Shown here: piece after piece, positions 52,324 to 59,975 of the stretch
Layout of the letters: each line of letters starts with the position of its first letter
Position numbering within the stretch: position 1 is the stretch's first letter
DNA from: an uncultured Collinsella sp.
Lineage (GTDB): Bacteria > Actinomycetota > Coriobacteriia > Coriobacteriales > Coriobacteriaceae
Assembly: GCA_959599095.1 (NCBI GenBank)
Contig: CAUGGC010000008.1
Span: forward strand, 1 to 64,000
Length of the DNA: 64,000 nt
Direction: 5' to 3'
The notes under the pieces: model-generated
Databases searched by the model: none
Seen by the model: only the letters and a program-made list of their open reading frames with translations
Told to the model about the DNA's origin: nothing
Translations under genes and position numbers: made by a program

Positions 52324-52363
52324 CAAGTGCACGTGGCCATTAGCCTACAATTCAAACACGTTT

Positions 52364-52397
52364 ACGGAGGGCGCCCTTGAAAGAGGACGCCCTCCGT
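52364..52397 (+). terminator. Hairpin after crr
   Basis: ACGGAGGGCG / CGCCCTCCGT perfect 10-bp stem with a 14-base loop. No T-run follows, so it may attenuate rather than stop transcription towards nagB. A second small hairpin (GGCCGC / GCGGCC) is at 52512-52533 in the same spacer. Confidence 0.5.
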
Positions 52398-52594
52398 GGC
52401 AAGATGGGATTTGTCCGAAGCTAAAAGGCTTTGGGTCACCGTGGACGGGCAGGGGCCTCGACGCGGCTAGACACGAGACACATACATTACGCGACCTCGC
52501 CCTGGTGGCCGCACACGTTGGTTGCGGCCGACGCGGGCCGCGGGCAAGTGCTTGTAAGGGGACCTTGCCTCTCTTGTACGAGAAAGGACGCGTA

Positions 52595-53323
52595 ATGAAG
52601 ATCATTAAAGCTAAAGACTACGAGGATATGAGCCGCAAGGCCGCTAATATCATCTCGGCGCAGGTTATCCTCAAGCCCGACTGCGTGCTGGGCCTTGCCA
52701 CCGGCTCCACCCCGATCGGTGCCTACAAGCAGCTCGCTGCTTGGTACAAGAAGGGCGACGTCGACTTTGCCGAGGTCAGCACCTACAACCTGGACGAGTA
52801 TCGCGGCCTTTCGCATGACGATCCCCAGAGCTATCACTACTTCATGCGCGAGAACTTCTTCGATCACATCAACATCGACCTGAACAACACGCATGTGCCC
52901 GACGGTTCCAACCCCGACGCCGCCGCTGCCTGCTCTGAGTACGACAAGATCGTCGCCGAGGCCGGTTACCCGGATCTGCAGCTGCTCGGTATTGGCAACA
53001 ACGGCCACATCGGCTTCAACGAGCCCGATGACCACTTCTCCAAGGGCACGCACTGCGTCGACCTCACCGAGAGCACCATTCAGGCCAACAGCCGCCTGTT
53101 CGACAGCATCGACGATGTCCCCCGTCAGGCCTACACCATGGGTACCCAGACCATCATGTATGCCCGCATGATCCTGGTCGTCGCCAACGGCGAGGCCAAG
53201 GCTCAGGCCGTGCATGACATGTGCTATGGTCCGGTTACGCCCGAGTGCCCGGCTTCGATCCTGCAGCTGCACACCAACTGCGTTGTCGTTGCCGACGAGG
53301 CCGCCCTTTCGCTCTGCGAGTAG
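52595..53323 (+). CDS. nagB: Glucosamine-6-phosphate deaminase
   Basis: Converts glucosamine-6-phosphate to fructose-6-phosphate and ammonia, feeding amino sugars into glycolysis. The 242-residue protein has the family motifs LGLATGSTPIGAY (phosphate binding), TYNLDEYRGL with the catalytic Asp region, LLGIGNNGHIGFNEP with the catalytic His, and a short C-terminal domain as in the Bacillus-type enzyme without the allosteric extension of E. coli NagB. AGAAAGGA precedes the ATG at 52595. The open frame extends upstream but that part is not conserved. A terminator follows. Confidence 0.97.
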   Translation: MKIIKAKDYEDMSRKAANIISAQVILKPDCVLGLATGSTPIGAYKQLAAWYKKGDVDFAEVSTYNLDEYRGLSHDDPQSYHYFMRENFFDHINIDLNNTHVPDGSNPDAAAACSEYDKIVAEAGYPDLQLLGIGNNGHIGFNEPDDHFSKGTHCVDLTESTIQANSRLFDSIDDVPRQAYTMGTQTIMYARMILVVANGEAKAQAVHDMCYGPVTPECPASILQLHTNCVVVADEAALSLCE

Positions 53324-53355
53324 CGCGAATCCTGCAGCTCGACATAGCCTTGCCT

Positions 53356-53383
53356 AAGGCCTCCGCTTTGCGGGGGCCTTTTT
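53356..53383 (+). terminator. Terminator after nagB
   Basis: AAGGCCTCCG / CGGGGGCCTT stem followed by TTTG. Confidence 0.85.
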
Positions 53384-53770
53384 GCTATCCCTTTCCGCCC
53401 ACTTGACCAAAATCTTGCCGCAAGCTTGACGAATGCCGGATGCCCAACAGTTTGATTCATTACATACCAGATTCTATGCAAAAATGCCACTAAAAGGTCG
53501 TAGACGGTAGCGGGTGCTAGGCGAGTTGAATGACATAGCTGAACCTTGTTCATCTGCGTTACACTGCCGCTTGGATGGGACAAGCAGACAAGCCATTTAC
53601 CTGCTTAAAGACCGATTAGTCGGGGGATTAATAACAATCGGCCCTCGCTGTACAAAAACTTGCCGCTTGCGTACCAAAAGACAACCTAACACACAAGGTC
53701 GCTCTATTCATAGCGCGGCTTGTATGGTCTTGCGGTTACAGTGTCCATACGGTCGAGTTGAGGAGCGGGC
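53384..53770. other. Long untranslated/promoter region before the STAND-BTAD regulator
   Basis: 387 bp without a credible gene. The sequence is less GC-rich than its surroundings. No clear repeat or known RNA was recognised; it presumably holds the promoter of the large regulator. Confidence 0.5.
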
Positions 53771-56770
53771 ATGGTAAACGATTTGAGCAGTATGGACGAC
53801 CTCGAGCTGATGCCGCTGGGCGGAGGCTATATGGTGCGACGCGAACGCTTGATGAATGAGCTTATCGCCAAGGGCCGAAAGGCCGGCATCGTGGTTCTTT
53901 ATGCGCCCGACGGGTTTGGGAAGACCTCGGTGCTGCTGCAGTACACCCATGAGGTTAAATGCGACCCGACGAGAGGCCCCGTGCGGATTATCGAGGCCGA
54001 TCGCGCCATTGGGCGCGAGGTGTTTATGCAGCTCGAGGTGGTTACCGAAGAACTCAAAGACAAACCGCACTCCCTTATCGCGATTGATAATGTGCCAAAC
54101 CTCGATCAACACGATACCGAAGACCTCATCGACAGGATTCGCGGCTTGCGCGCCATGGGGGTAGGGGTCTTTATCTCCTGCCGTCCTTCAAATCGTCAGC
54201 TGATTCATGGGCTGGGCGATTCGGTTAAGATCAATGCGCAGATGCTCAAGGTGCATGCCTATGAGTATTCGGCGTGGGCATCGGCGTTTTCGATCAGCAC
54301 ATCGCTTGACTTTTATCAGCTCACGCAGGGCGTGCCCGAGCTCGTCTCGGCATTGCAGACGGGTCTGTATGGCCAAGGCGACGTAGCCGGTCTGCTCGAA
54401 AACGAGATTGTCAACGTATATGGCGCGGCACTTGTCGATCTGGCTTCGCTCGACAATAATGCACTGTTTTGCGTGGCATGTCTCATGATTTTGATGGGCG
54501 AGGGCAATATCGCAGAACTCGAGGCTTGCGGGGTGAGGCTGTCGATGGTCGACCAGTCCTACTTTGTACGCGACTACCCGATCTTTGGCTTGGATCCCGC
54601 CGAGCGGAGTTTTACGTGTCTGGGCACGGAGGATAACGGACGCTTGCGTTTGCGTAAGTTGGTGGCCGAAGTTCGCCCCGAACTTGTTCCGAGGGCGGCC
54701 CGGATTTTGCTTAAGGCGGGTAGATGCGATGCGGCGATGGGCCTGGCGGACGCCTTTTTGGACCGTGAAGCGGTCCTTGAACTTGCTGGGCAGTATGGGG
54801 TCGATCTGGCTCTGACGGGGCACGGGGCCGATATCTGCCGAGCAGCGCTGGGCACGATCGATGCCGACGATCCGGCTCCAGAGCCAACGCCTGCCGAGGC
54901 GCTCGGCGTGTATTTGGCAGCGGTCAGCGTGTCCAATACAAAGCTCGCTCGCTATATGGCATCGGTCATCGAGCGCGGGGGCGAACGGGCGGCCTGCGAA
55001 ATAGACCCTGTTTCATGGAGGGTGGCCCAGACACTGACGGCTGTTTGCTATGGGGACAACGGGCTTGGGCTTCCTACGAACCTGGCCGTGCCAGAAATCG
55101 AGACATTCCATACCGCACTCGATATGTTGTCTGCGCATATCGAGGTCAAGCGATGCCTGACCGAACGGGGAGATGACGGCGGCGTTCTACAGCAGCTAAA
55201 AACGAGCAAGGCCTATGACTGCGAGCTCGACATCGCGGGGATTGTTATACGGGCCGATAGCATGCTGGTGGAGCTTTTTGACGGGTCGTTTGCGGGAACC
55301 GACGAGCGCGACGACGAGATGACGGTGGTGCGGGAGGCGCTCGACGTACGTGGGCTTAAGGCGATGGCTATCTGGGTGCGCATGGTGTTGGCGGCACGGC
55401 GGCTCCTTTCCGGCCTGCCGGTAACCGACGACGCGGCGTTCAACGAGCTCGATCGTTTTGCCGTGCGCATGCGCGACAACCAGATTCAGCTGTTTGGCCT
55501 GTTGCTAGAAGGCTGGCAGTCGCTGGCAGAGGGACGGCCGGTTAATGCAAAGTTCCGTGCGGTCCAAGTGCTCAAACTTGCCGAGGAGTCGATTGCGTAC
55601 ATGCGCGATAACGCGTTACTGCTGGAGCGCGCGGCATATCTGCGTAACACCTCGATGGTTTCGGTGCGCGAGGAAGCGGAGTTGCTCGATATAAGCCAGA
55701 CGCAGGTTGGTGGCGCAGAAGCATGGATGGTGGCGCTGCATTTGGCTTGCGCGGGGCGAGATAGCGATCTTGCGGCCTGGATGTCCATGAATCGCGCGGG
55801 GATTCTAGAGCCATCGTATCGGCTCTTTGCGCGCCTTGCCATGCATTGTCTGGGCGAGCCGGCGGGCAGGATACGCAAGAAGCTTCCCGTGCGCGAGCTG
55901 TCGCGGTACTCGCTGCGCGACGATCTGGAAGGGGAGGGCGAGCGCCTGTTCCAGGCCGGCGAGGTTGAAGCCGTTGATACCATTGACCATATCGAGATTC
56001 GCATGTTTGGTGCGTTTCGCGCCGAGCGCGATGGGTTTCCCATCACGGACAAAATGTGGCGCCGCAAGAAGGCGGCGACACTTGCCGAGCGGCTTGCGCT
56101 GGGCATGGATGCGCTCGTCGATCGTGAGACGCTGGCCATGGAGCTGTGGCCCCATGCCGAGTTCAATAGCGCCCGCAACAACCTGTACTCGACGATATCG
56201 CGCTTGCGGTCGGCTTTGGGACCGACGCCGGATGGCAAGTCGTGTGTGCTCATCCAAAATGAATGCATCGGACTCAACGGCGACTACGTCAAGACCGATG
56301 TACGGCTGTTTGACCAGATAAGCCGCGAGGTTTTGGGAAATCGCACGGGTGCGCGCGGGCCCCATTTAGTTGAGCTGTGCCTTAAGATTGAGCAGCTTTA
56401 TGCCGGACCGCTGTATGTTCCCAATGGCTGTAACCCCACCTACTTTTTGCGTATGCGACGCATTATGCAGTCAAAGTACATCGATTGCATGATTAAGGGA
56501 GCAAATGCCGCCCTAGAAGAAAACGATCTGCAGTCGGCGATTTGGCTGGCGGAGTCGGGGCTTCGACAGGAAACGGCGCGTGAGGATATGGTGCGCTGCG
56601 CCATGCGCGTCTACAGCGCGGCGGGGCGGCGGCGCGATATCGTCGAGCTGTACAGCGGGCATATGCACCACCTGAGGGAGCAGGTCAATGGCGTGCCCGA
56701 GCCCGAGACGCGGCGTCTATACGAGCGCTTGGTGGAGGGGCGGCTCAACCGCGTGCTGGTCGAGCGATAA
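53771..56770 (+). CDS. Large transcriptional regulator: STAND-type ATPase with C-terminal winged helix and BTAD domain
   Basis: 999-residue protein. Residues about 20-250 are a MalT-like P-loop domain with Walker A APDGFGKT (45-52) and a Walker B-like SLIAIDNVPN (about 100-109). A long helical-repeat middle section follows. At about 741-830 lies a SARP/OmpR-type winged helix (IEIRMFGAFRAERDG, then RNNLYSTISRLRSALG), followed by a bacterial transcriptional activator domain (about 860-990) with LKIEQLYAGPLY and a TPR-like end. In SARP/AfsR regulators the DNA-binding and BTAD parts are usually N-terminal; here they are C-terminal. The signal and targets are unknown. GAGGAG precedes the ATG. Confidence 0.82.
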   Translation: MVNDLSSMDDLELMPLGGGYMVRRERLMNELIAKGRKAGIVVLYAPDGFGKTSVLLQYTHEVKCDPTRGPVRIIEADRAIGREVFMQLEVVTEELKDKPHSLIAIDNVPNLDQHDTEDLIDRIRGLRAMGVGVFISCRPSNRQLIHGLGDSVKINAQMLKVHAYEYSAWASAFSISTSLDFYQLTQGVPELVSALQTGLYGQGDVAGLLENEIVNVYGAALVDLASLDNNALFCVACLMILMGEGNIAELEACGVRLSMVDQSYFVRDYPIFGLDPAERSFTCLGTEDNGRLRLRKLVAEVRPELVPRAARILLKAGRCDAAMGLADAFLDREAVLELAGQYGVDLALTGHGADICRAALGTIDADDPAPEPTPAEALGVYLAAVSVSNTKLARYMASVIERGGERAACEIDPVSWRVAQTLTAVCYGDNGLGLPTNLAVPEIETFHTALDMLSAHIEVKRCLTERGDDGGVLQQLKTSKAYDCELDIAGIVIRADSMLVELFDGSFAGTDERDDEMTVVREALDVRGLKAMAIWVRMVLAARRLLSGLPVTDDAAFNELDRFAVRMRDNQIQLFGLLLEGWQSLAEGRPVNAKFRAVQVLKLAEESIAYMRDNALLLERAAYLRNTSMVSVREEAELLDISQTQVGGAEAWMVALHLACAGRDSDLAAWMSMNRAGILEPSYRLFARLAMHCLGEPAGRIRKKLPVRELSRYSLRDDLEGEGERLFQAGEVEAVDTIDHIEIRMFGAFRAERDGFPITDKMWRRKKAATLAERLALGMDALVDRETLAMELWPHAEFNSARNNLYSTISRLRSALGPTPDGKSCVLIQNECIGLNGDYVKTDVRLFDQISREVLGNRTGARGPHLVELCLKIEQLYAGPLYVPNGCNPTYFLRMRRIMQSKYIDCMIKGANAALEENDLQSAIWLAESGLRQETAREDMVRCAMRVYSAAGRRRDIVELYSGHMHHLREQVNGVPEPETRRLYERLVEGRLNRVLVER

Positions 56771-56802
56771 AAAACGGGCGCCCGAAGTACTTGGGCACCC
56801 GT
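56768..56802 (-). terminator. Terminator of yhbY
   Basis: On the minus strand ACGGGTGCCCAAG / CTTCGGGCGCCCGT followed by TTTTTT. It overlaps the stop region of the convergent regulator gene and could serve both. Confidence 0.8.
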
Positions 56803-56839
56803 AAGCTTGCTATGTGTTGGCTCGCCGGATCATTGGCTC

Positions 56840-57139
56840 TTAGACGAGCTTGATCTTCTCGATGTCCTTGCGCGAGGACTCGCGATACAGCGAGAACTTG
56901 CGGCCGATGACCTGGACGACCTCGGCGTGGCAACGCTCAGCGAGCTCTTCGGCGGCCTCGCGGGCGGAAAGACTGGAGCCATCGAGCACGGAGCACTTAA
57001 CGAGCTCGTGCTTCTCCAGGTAGGCGACCGTCTGCTCGACGGTGCCCTCGTTGACATCGGACTTGCCGATGATGATGGCGGGGTTGAGGTGATGGGCCAT
57101 GCTGCGAAGCTGCTTGACCTGGGCTCCTGTCAGTGCCAT
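56840..57139 (-). CDS. yhbY: YhbY-family RNA-binding protein (CRM domain)
   Basis: 99-residue protein of the CRM/YhbY family that binds pre-50S ribosomal particles. The whole chain is the CRM domain: LTGAQVKQLRSMAHHLNPAI, the GKSDVNEG loop in place of the GxxG, then LEKHELVKCSVLDG and VVQVIGRKFSLYRES. AGCGAGAACCC precedes the ATG; the ribosome site is modest. Single minus-strand gene with a terminator after it. Confidence 0.92.
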   Translation of the reverse strand: MALTGAQVKQLRSMAHHLNPAIIIGKSDVNEGTVEQTVAYLEKHELVKCSVLDGSSLSAREAAEELAERCHAEVVQVIGRKFSLYRESSRKDIEKIKLV

Positions 57140-57297
57140 GGGTTCTCGCTTTCTATGTATGGGGCGCCCCGCGACGGGGCCTTAATCTACGTGAGCTGTC
57201 CCACGATAGCGCAGGAACGGCGCGGTGTGGAGCGCGTTTGCCCAGTTCAAAAAGAATGCGGATGCCGAGTGAGTGGGCGGTGCGGGCTGCGAACAGG

Positions 57298-58185
57298 CTA
57301 TGAGCTGGGCGCAGAGACCGGCTCCCATGCAATAAACGCCCAACGAACCTTGCGGACATGATCGAGCATATAGCGCCCCTGCGGCACGCCCTTGGATCCC
57401 GGCTCACCGGCATGGGGGTTCTCAATCATGTGCTGGGCGATGTAGTCGCGCAGACGGTCGACCTTATCCTCGTTGCCATGCTCAAGCATGCGGGAAAAGT
57501 CCGCCACGCCCGCTTCAAGGCTGTCGAAGGTATCGCGACGCGGCGATTCAAAGTACGTGACCTGCGGCAGGGCACCCATCTGAATGAGGATGTTGAAGGC
57601 GTACACAAAGCCATTACTGCAGGTAACCGAGGCGCCGATAGCGTTCATCAAGTGCAGATCATAGCGCGGGCTGGAGTTGGCGACCATCGTGACAGCACAA
57701 TGCCGACGAGCCGTACGGTCGAGCTTGGCAAGCGCACCTTTTAGATCGGTCGTCGTAACCGACCGACTGGCAAAGGCAACATCCACCGTTTTCGCGACCG
57801 GTCCAACCAAATCCCAATCATCATCCCAAGCAAGCTCAAGCGGCGTAATAAGATCCTCGAGCCCATAGTACTCAATGCCAGCATCAAGCGTGCCCAGCAT
57901 GGCGGGGGAGAAATCAGCCGCAATCACAGGATGCCCAGCCTGAGCAAGCGGAATAGCGATCGACCCAGCCCCACACCCCATATCAAGCACCGACTCGCCG
58001 GGCTCAAGCGCCAACAGCTTTATAAAATCCCGAGCATAAGGGGCAGTCTCCAACGGCCGAAAATGCCGAGCCCGCTTATCCCATTCAAAAGAATCATCAG
58101 CCCGTCGCCGACCAGCTTGCAGGCGCATCCATTCGCCATTCCAATCCGCAGAAAGAAGCTCAGAACGAATCAAATCATCAGCCAC
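57298..58185 (-). CDS. Class I SAM-dependent methyltransferase
   Basis: 295-residue predicted cytoplasmic methyltransferase. Motif I is VLDMGCGAG (66-74), the acidic end of strand 2 is AADFSP, and motif IV-like VDVAFASRSV follows. The N-terminus (DWNGEWMRLQAGRRR) and the middle part resemble the group of methyltransferases often found next to metal or cobalamin genes in anaerobes, but the substrate is unknown. The GTG start at 58185 has GAGGGAG about 7 bases upstream. A minus-strand terminator lies just before it, so it has its own promoter. The protein lacks any membrane segment. Confidence 0.88.
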   Translation of the reverse strand: MADDLIRSELLSADWNGEWMRLQAGRRRADDSFEWDKRARHFRPLETAPYARDFIKLLALEPGESVLDMGCGAGSIAIPLAQAGHPVIAADFSPAMLGTLDAGIEYYGLEDLITPLELAWDDDWDLVGPVAKTVDVAFASRSVTTTDLKGALAKLDRTARRHCAVTMVANSSPRYDLHLMNAIGASVTCSNGFVYAFNILIQMGALPQVTYFESPRRDTFDSLEAGVADFSRMLEHGNEDKVDRLRDYIAQHMIENPHAGEPGSKGVPQGRYMLDHVRKVRWAFIAWEPVSAPSS

Positions 58186-58204
58186 GGGCCATCTCCCTCA
58201 CAAC

Positions 58205-58236
58205 AAAAAAGCGACTCCTCCCAAAAGAAGAGCCGC
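58205..58236 (-). terminator. Terminator of the PFL gene transcript
   Basis: Minus strand GCGGCTCTTC / GAGGAGTCGC (two wobble pairs) followed by TTTTTT. It lies downstream of the PFL stop and the long inverted-repeat element. Confidence 0.75.
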
Positions 58237-58351
58237 AACCAGCATATATCAGAAAGAACCGTTCCAACGCCAAACCGCCCTCACAACCAAGGCGGGCAGG
58301 AGCGAAGCGACTGCCATACGGGATAGAACCCAACTGAGGTCCCGTTGTGCG

Positions 58352-58485
58352 GGAGCCCCGGGGAGGGCAAATATATAAGGTCGATCGCGAGTTCCGCACG
58401 AGCCGGAGAGCACTTAATGTGCTCTCCGTGCGAGTCAGGACTGTCCGAGCAGGCGACCTTATATATTTGCCCTCCTCGGGGCTCC
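58352..58485 (-). repeat. Long inverted-repeat element with conserved core, copy 2 (3' UTR of the PFL gene)
   Basis: 32-bp arms (58352-58383 and 58454-58485, one wobble-type mismatch, containing GCAAATATATAAGG) around a 70-bp core with an inner hairpin GGAGAGCAC / GTGCTCTCC. The plus strand of the core has GAGTTCCGCACGA and AGTCAGGACTGTCCGA, matching the minus strand of the element at 38219-38354. It begins 17 bases after the PFL stop on the minus strand and precedes a terminator, as copy 1 does for gatB. Confidence 0.9.
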
Positions 58486-58502
58486 TCGCCCGAACCCCTC
58501 AG

Positions 58503-59867
58503 CTAGTTCTTGAGCGAGTTCAGCGGTGCCGGGAAGCGTCCGCCACGGTGGGCAAGCACGGTGCCGGCGTTGGGGTTCACCGGCATGATGGGTGCTCGGC
58601 CGAACAGACCGCCGTACTCGACGCAGTCGCCCACGCCCTTGCCGATGGCGGGAATCACGCGGACGGCCGTGGTCTTGTTGTTGATAACGCCGATGGCCAT
58701 CTCGTCGGCGATGATGCCAGCGATGGTCTCGACCGGGGTGTCGCCGGGGATGGCGATCATGTCCAGGCCAACGGAGCACACGCAGGTCATGGCCTCGAGC
58801 TTCTCGAGCGAAAGCGCGCCGGCTTCGACGGCGGCGATCATGCCGGCGTCCTCGGACACGGGGATGAAAGCGCCGGAGAGACCGCCCACGCTGGAACTGG
58901 CCATGACGCCGCCCTTCTTGACGGCATCGTTGAGCATGGCGAGCGCGCAGGTCGTGCCCGGGCCACCGCAGGTGCCCACGCCGATGATCTCGAGGATGCG
59001 CGCGACGGAGTCGCCGATGGCGGGCGTGGGAGCCAGCGACAGGTCGACAATGCCCTTCTCGACCCCCAGGCGATGGGCGGCCTCGCGGCTCATGAGCTCG
59101 CCGGCACGGGTGATCTTAAAGGCGGTCTGCTTAATCTTTTCGGCGACTTCCATCATCGATGCGGAATCGGGCAGCGTCTCCAGGGCTGCGGCCATAACGC
59201 CGGGGCCCGAAACGCCTACGTTGATGACGGCGTCGGCCTCGCCACCGCCGTGGACGGCGCCCGCCATAAACGGGGAGTCCTCGACCATGTTGGCAAAGCA
59301 GACAAACTTGGAAGCGCCGACGGAATCCTGGTCGGCCGTGAGTTTAGCGGCATCGATGATGGTCTGAGCCGCCATAAGCACGGCGTCCATGTTGATGCCA
59401 GCGCGCAGGCTGGCGACGTTGACGCTGGAGCAGACGCGGCTCGTGGTGGCGAGCGCCTGCGGAATGGACTGGATAACGCGGCGATCGGCGTCGCCGATGC
59501 CCTTCTGGACGAGCGCGGAGAAGCCGCCCAGGTAGTCGATGCCGAGCGTTTCGGCCGCGCGGTCGAGGGCATGCGCGATGGGGGTGAGGTCCTCATCCTC
59601 GCAGCACGCGGCGATCTGCGCCACCGGGGTGACGGAAACGCGCTTGTTGACGATGGGGATACCGTACTCGCGCTCGAGGTTCTCGGCGGTCTCGACCAGG
59701 TGCTCAGCTGTGTGCGTCACGTGGTCGTAGATCTTCGTGCACATGCGGTCGAGGTTCTCGTCACCGCAACCCATGAGCGAAACACCCATGGTGATGGTCC
59801 TGATGTCGAGGTTCTGCTCCTCAACCATGCCGCGGGTTTCCGCGATTTCTGCGGGCGTGATCGCCAT
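58503..59867 (-). CDS. PFL-family (UPF0210/DUF711) protein
   Basis: 454-residue cytoplasmic protein of the UPF0210 family, with distant similarity to pyruvate formate-lyase-type folds, and of unknown biochemical role. Characteristic stretches are [18 protein letters not shown] near the N-terminus, [33 protein letters not shown], and [16 protein letters not shown] near the C-terminus. ATG at 59867 is chosen because AGGAG lies 7-11 bases upstream; an in-frame ATG further upstream lacks one. In many relatives an ACT-domain gene precedes this one; here metH does instead, 108 bp away. The element at 58352-58485 lies in its 3' UTR. Confidence 0.92.
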   Translation of the reverse strand: MAITPAEIAETRGMVEEQNLDIRTITMGVSLMGCGDENLDRMCTKIYDHVTHTAEHLVETAENLEREYGIPIVNKRVSVTPVAQIAACCEDEDLTPIAHALDRAAETLGIDYLGGFSALVQKGIGDADRRVIQSIPQALATTSRVCSSVNVASLRAGINMDAVLMAAQTIIDAAKLTADQDSVGASKFVCFANMVEDSPFMAGAVHGGGEADAVINVGVSGPGVMAAALETLPDSASMMEVAEKIKQTAFKITRAGELMSREAAHRLGVEKGIVDLSLAPTPAIGDSVARILEIIGVGTCGGPGTTCALAMLNDAVKKGGVMASSSVGGLSGAFIPVSEDAGMIAAVEAGALSLEKLEAMTCVCSVGLDMIAIPGDTPVETIAGIIADEMAIGVINNKTTAVRVIPAIGKGVGDCVEYGGLFGRAPIMPVNPNAGTVLAHRGGRFPAPLNSLKN

Positions 59868-59912
59868 CCTTGCGCTCCTATCTGCCAAAACGAGCATAGC
59901 TTTTTCTATTCT

Positions 59913-59950
59913 AACGTGCCGCACGTGCCAAGTGGCGCATGCGGCACGTT
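59913..59950. repeat. Palindrome between metH and the PFL gene
   Basis: AACGTGCCGC / GCGGCACGTT perfect arms with an inner ACGTGCC / GGCGCAT stem. On the plus strand it is followed by TTGG; on the minus strand no T-run follows. Weak terminator or attenuator. Confidence 0.5.
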
Positions 59951-59975
59951 TTGGTGCTCGGTTGTTTCCGTTGTG

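Noticed and set aside
52244..52594. Upstream extension of nagB
   Set aside because: Overlaps crr in another frame and includes a hairpin; NagB proteins start at MKIIKAKDY, which has a good ribosome site.
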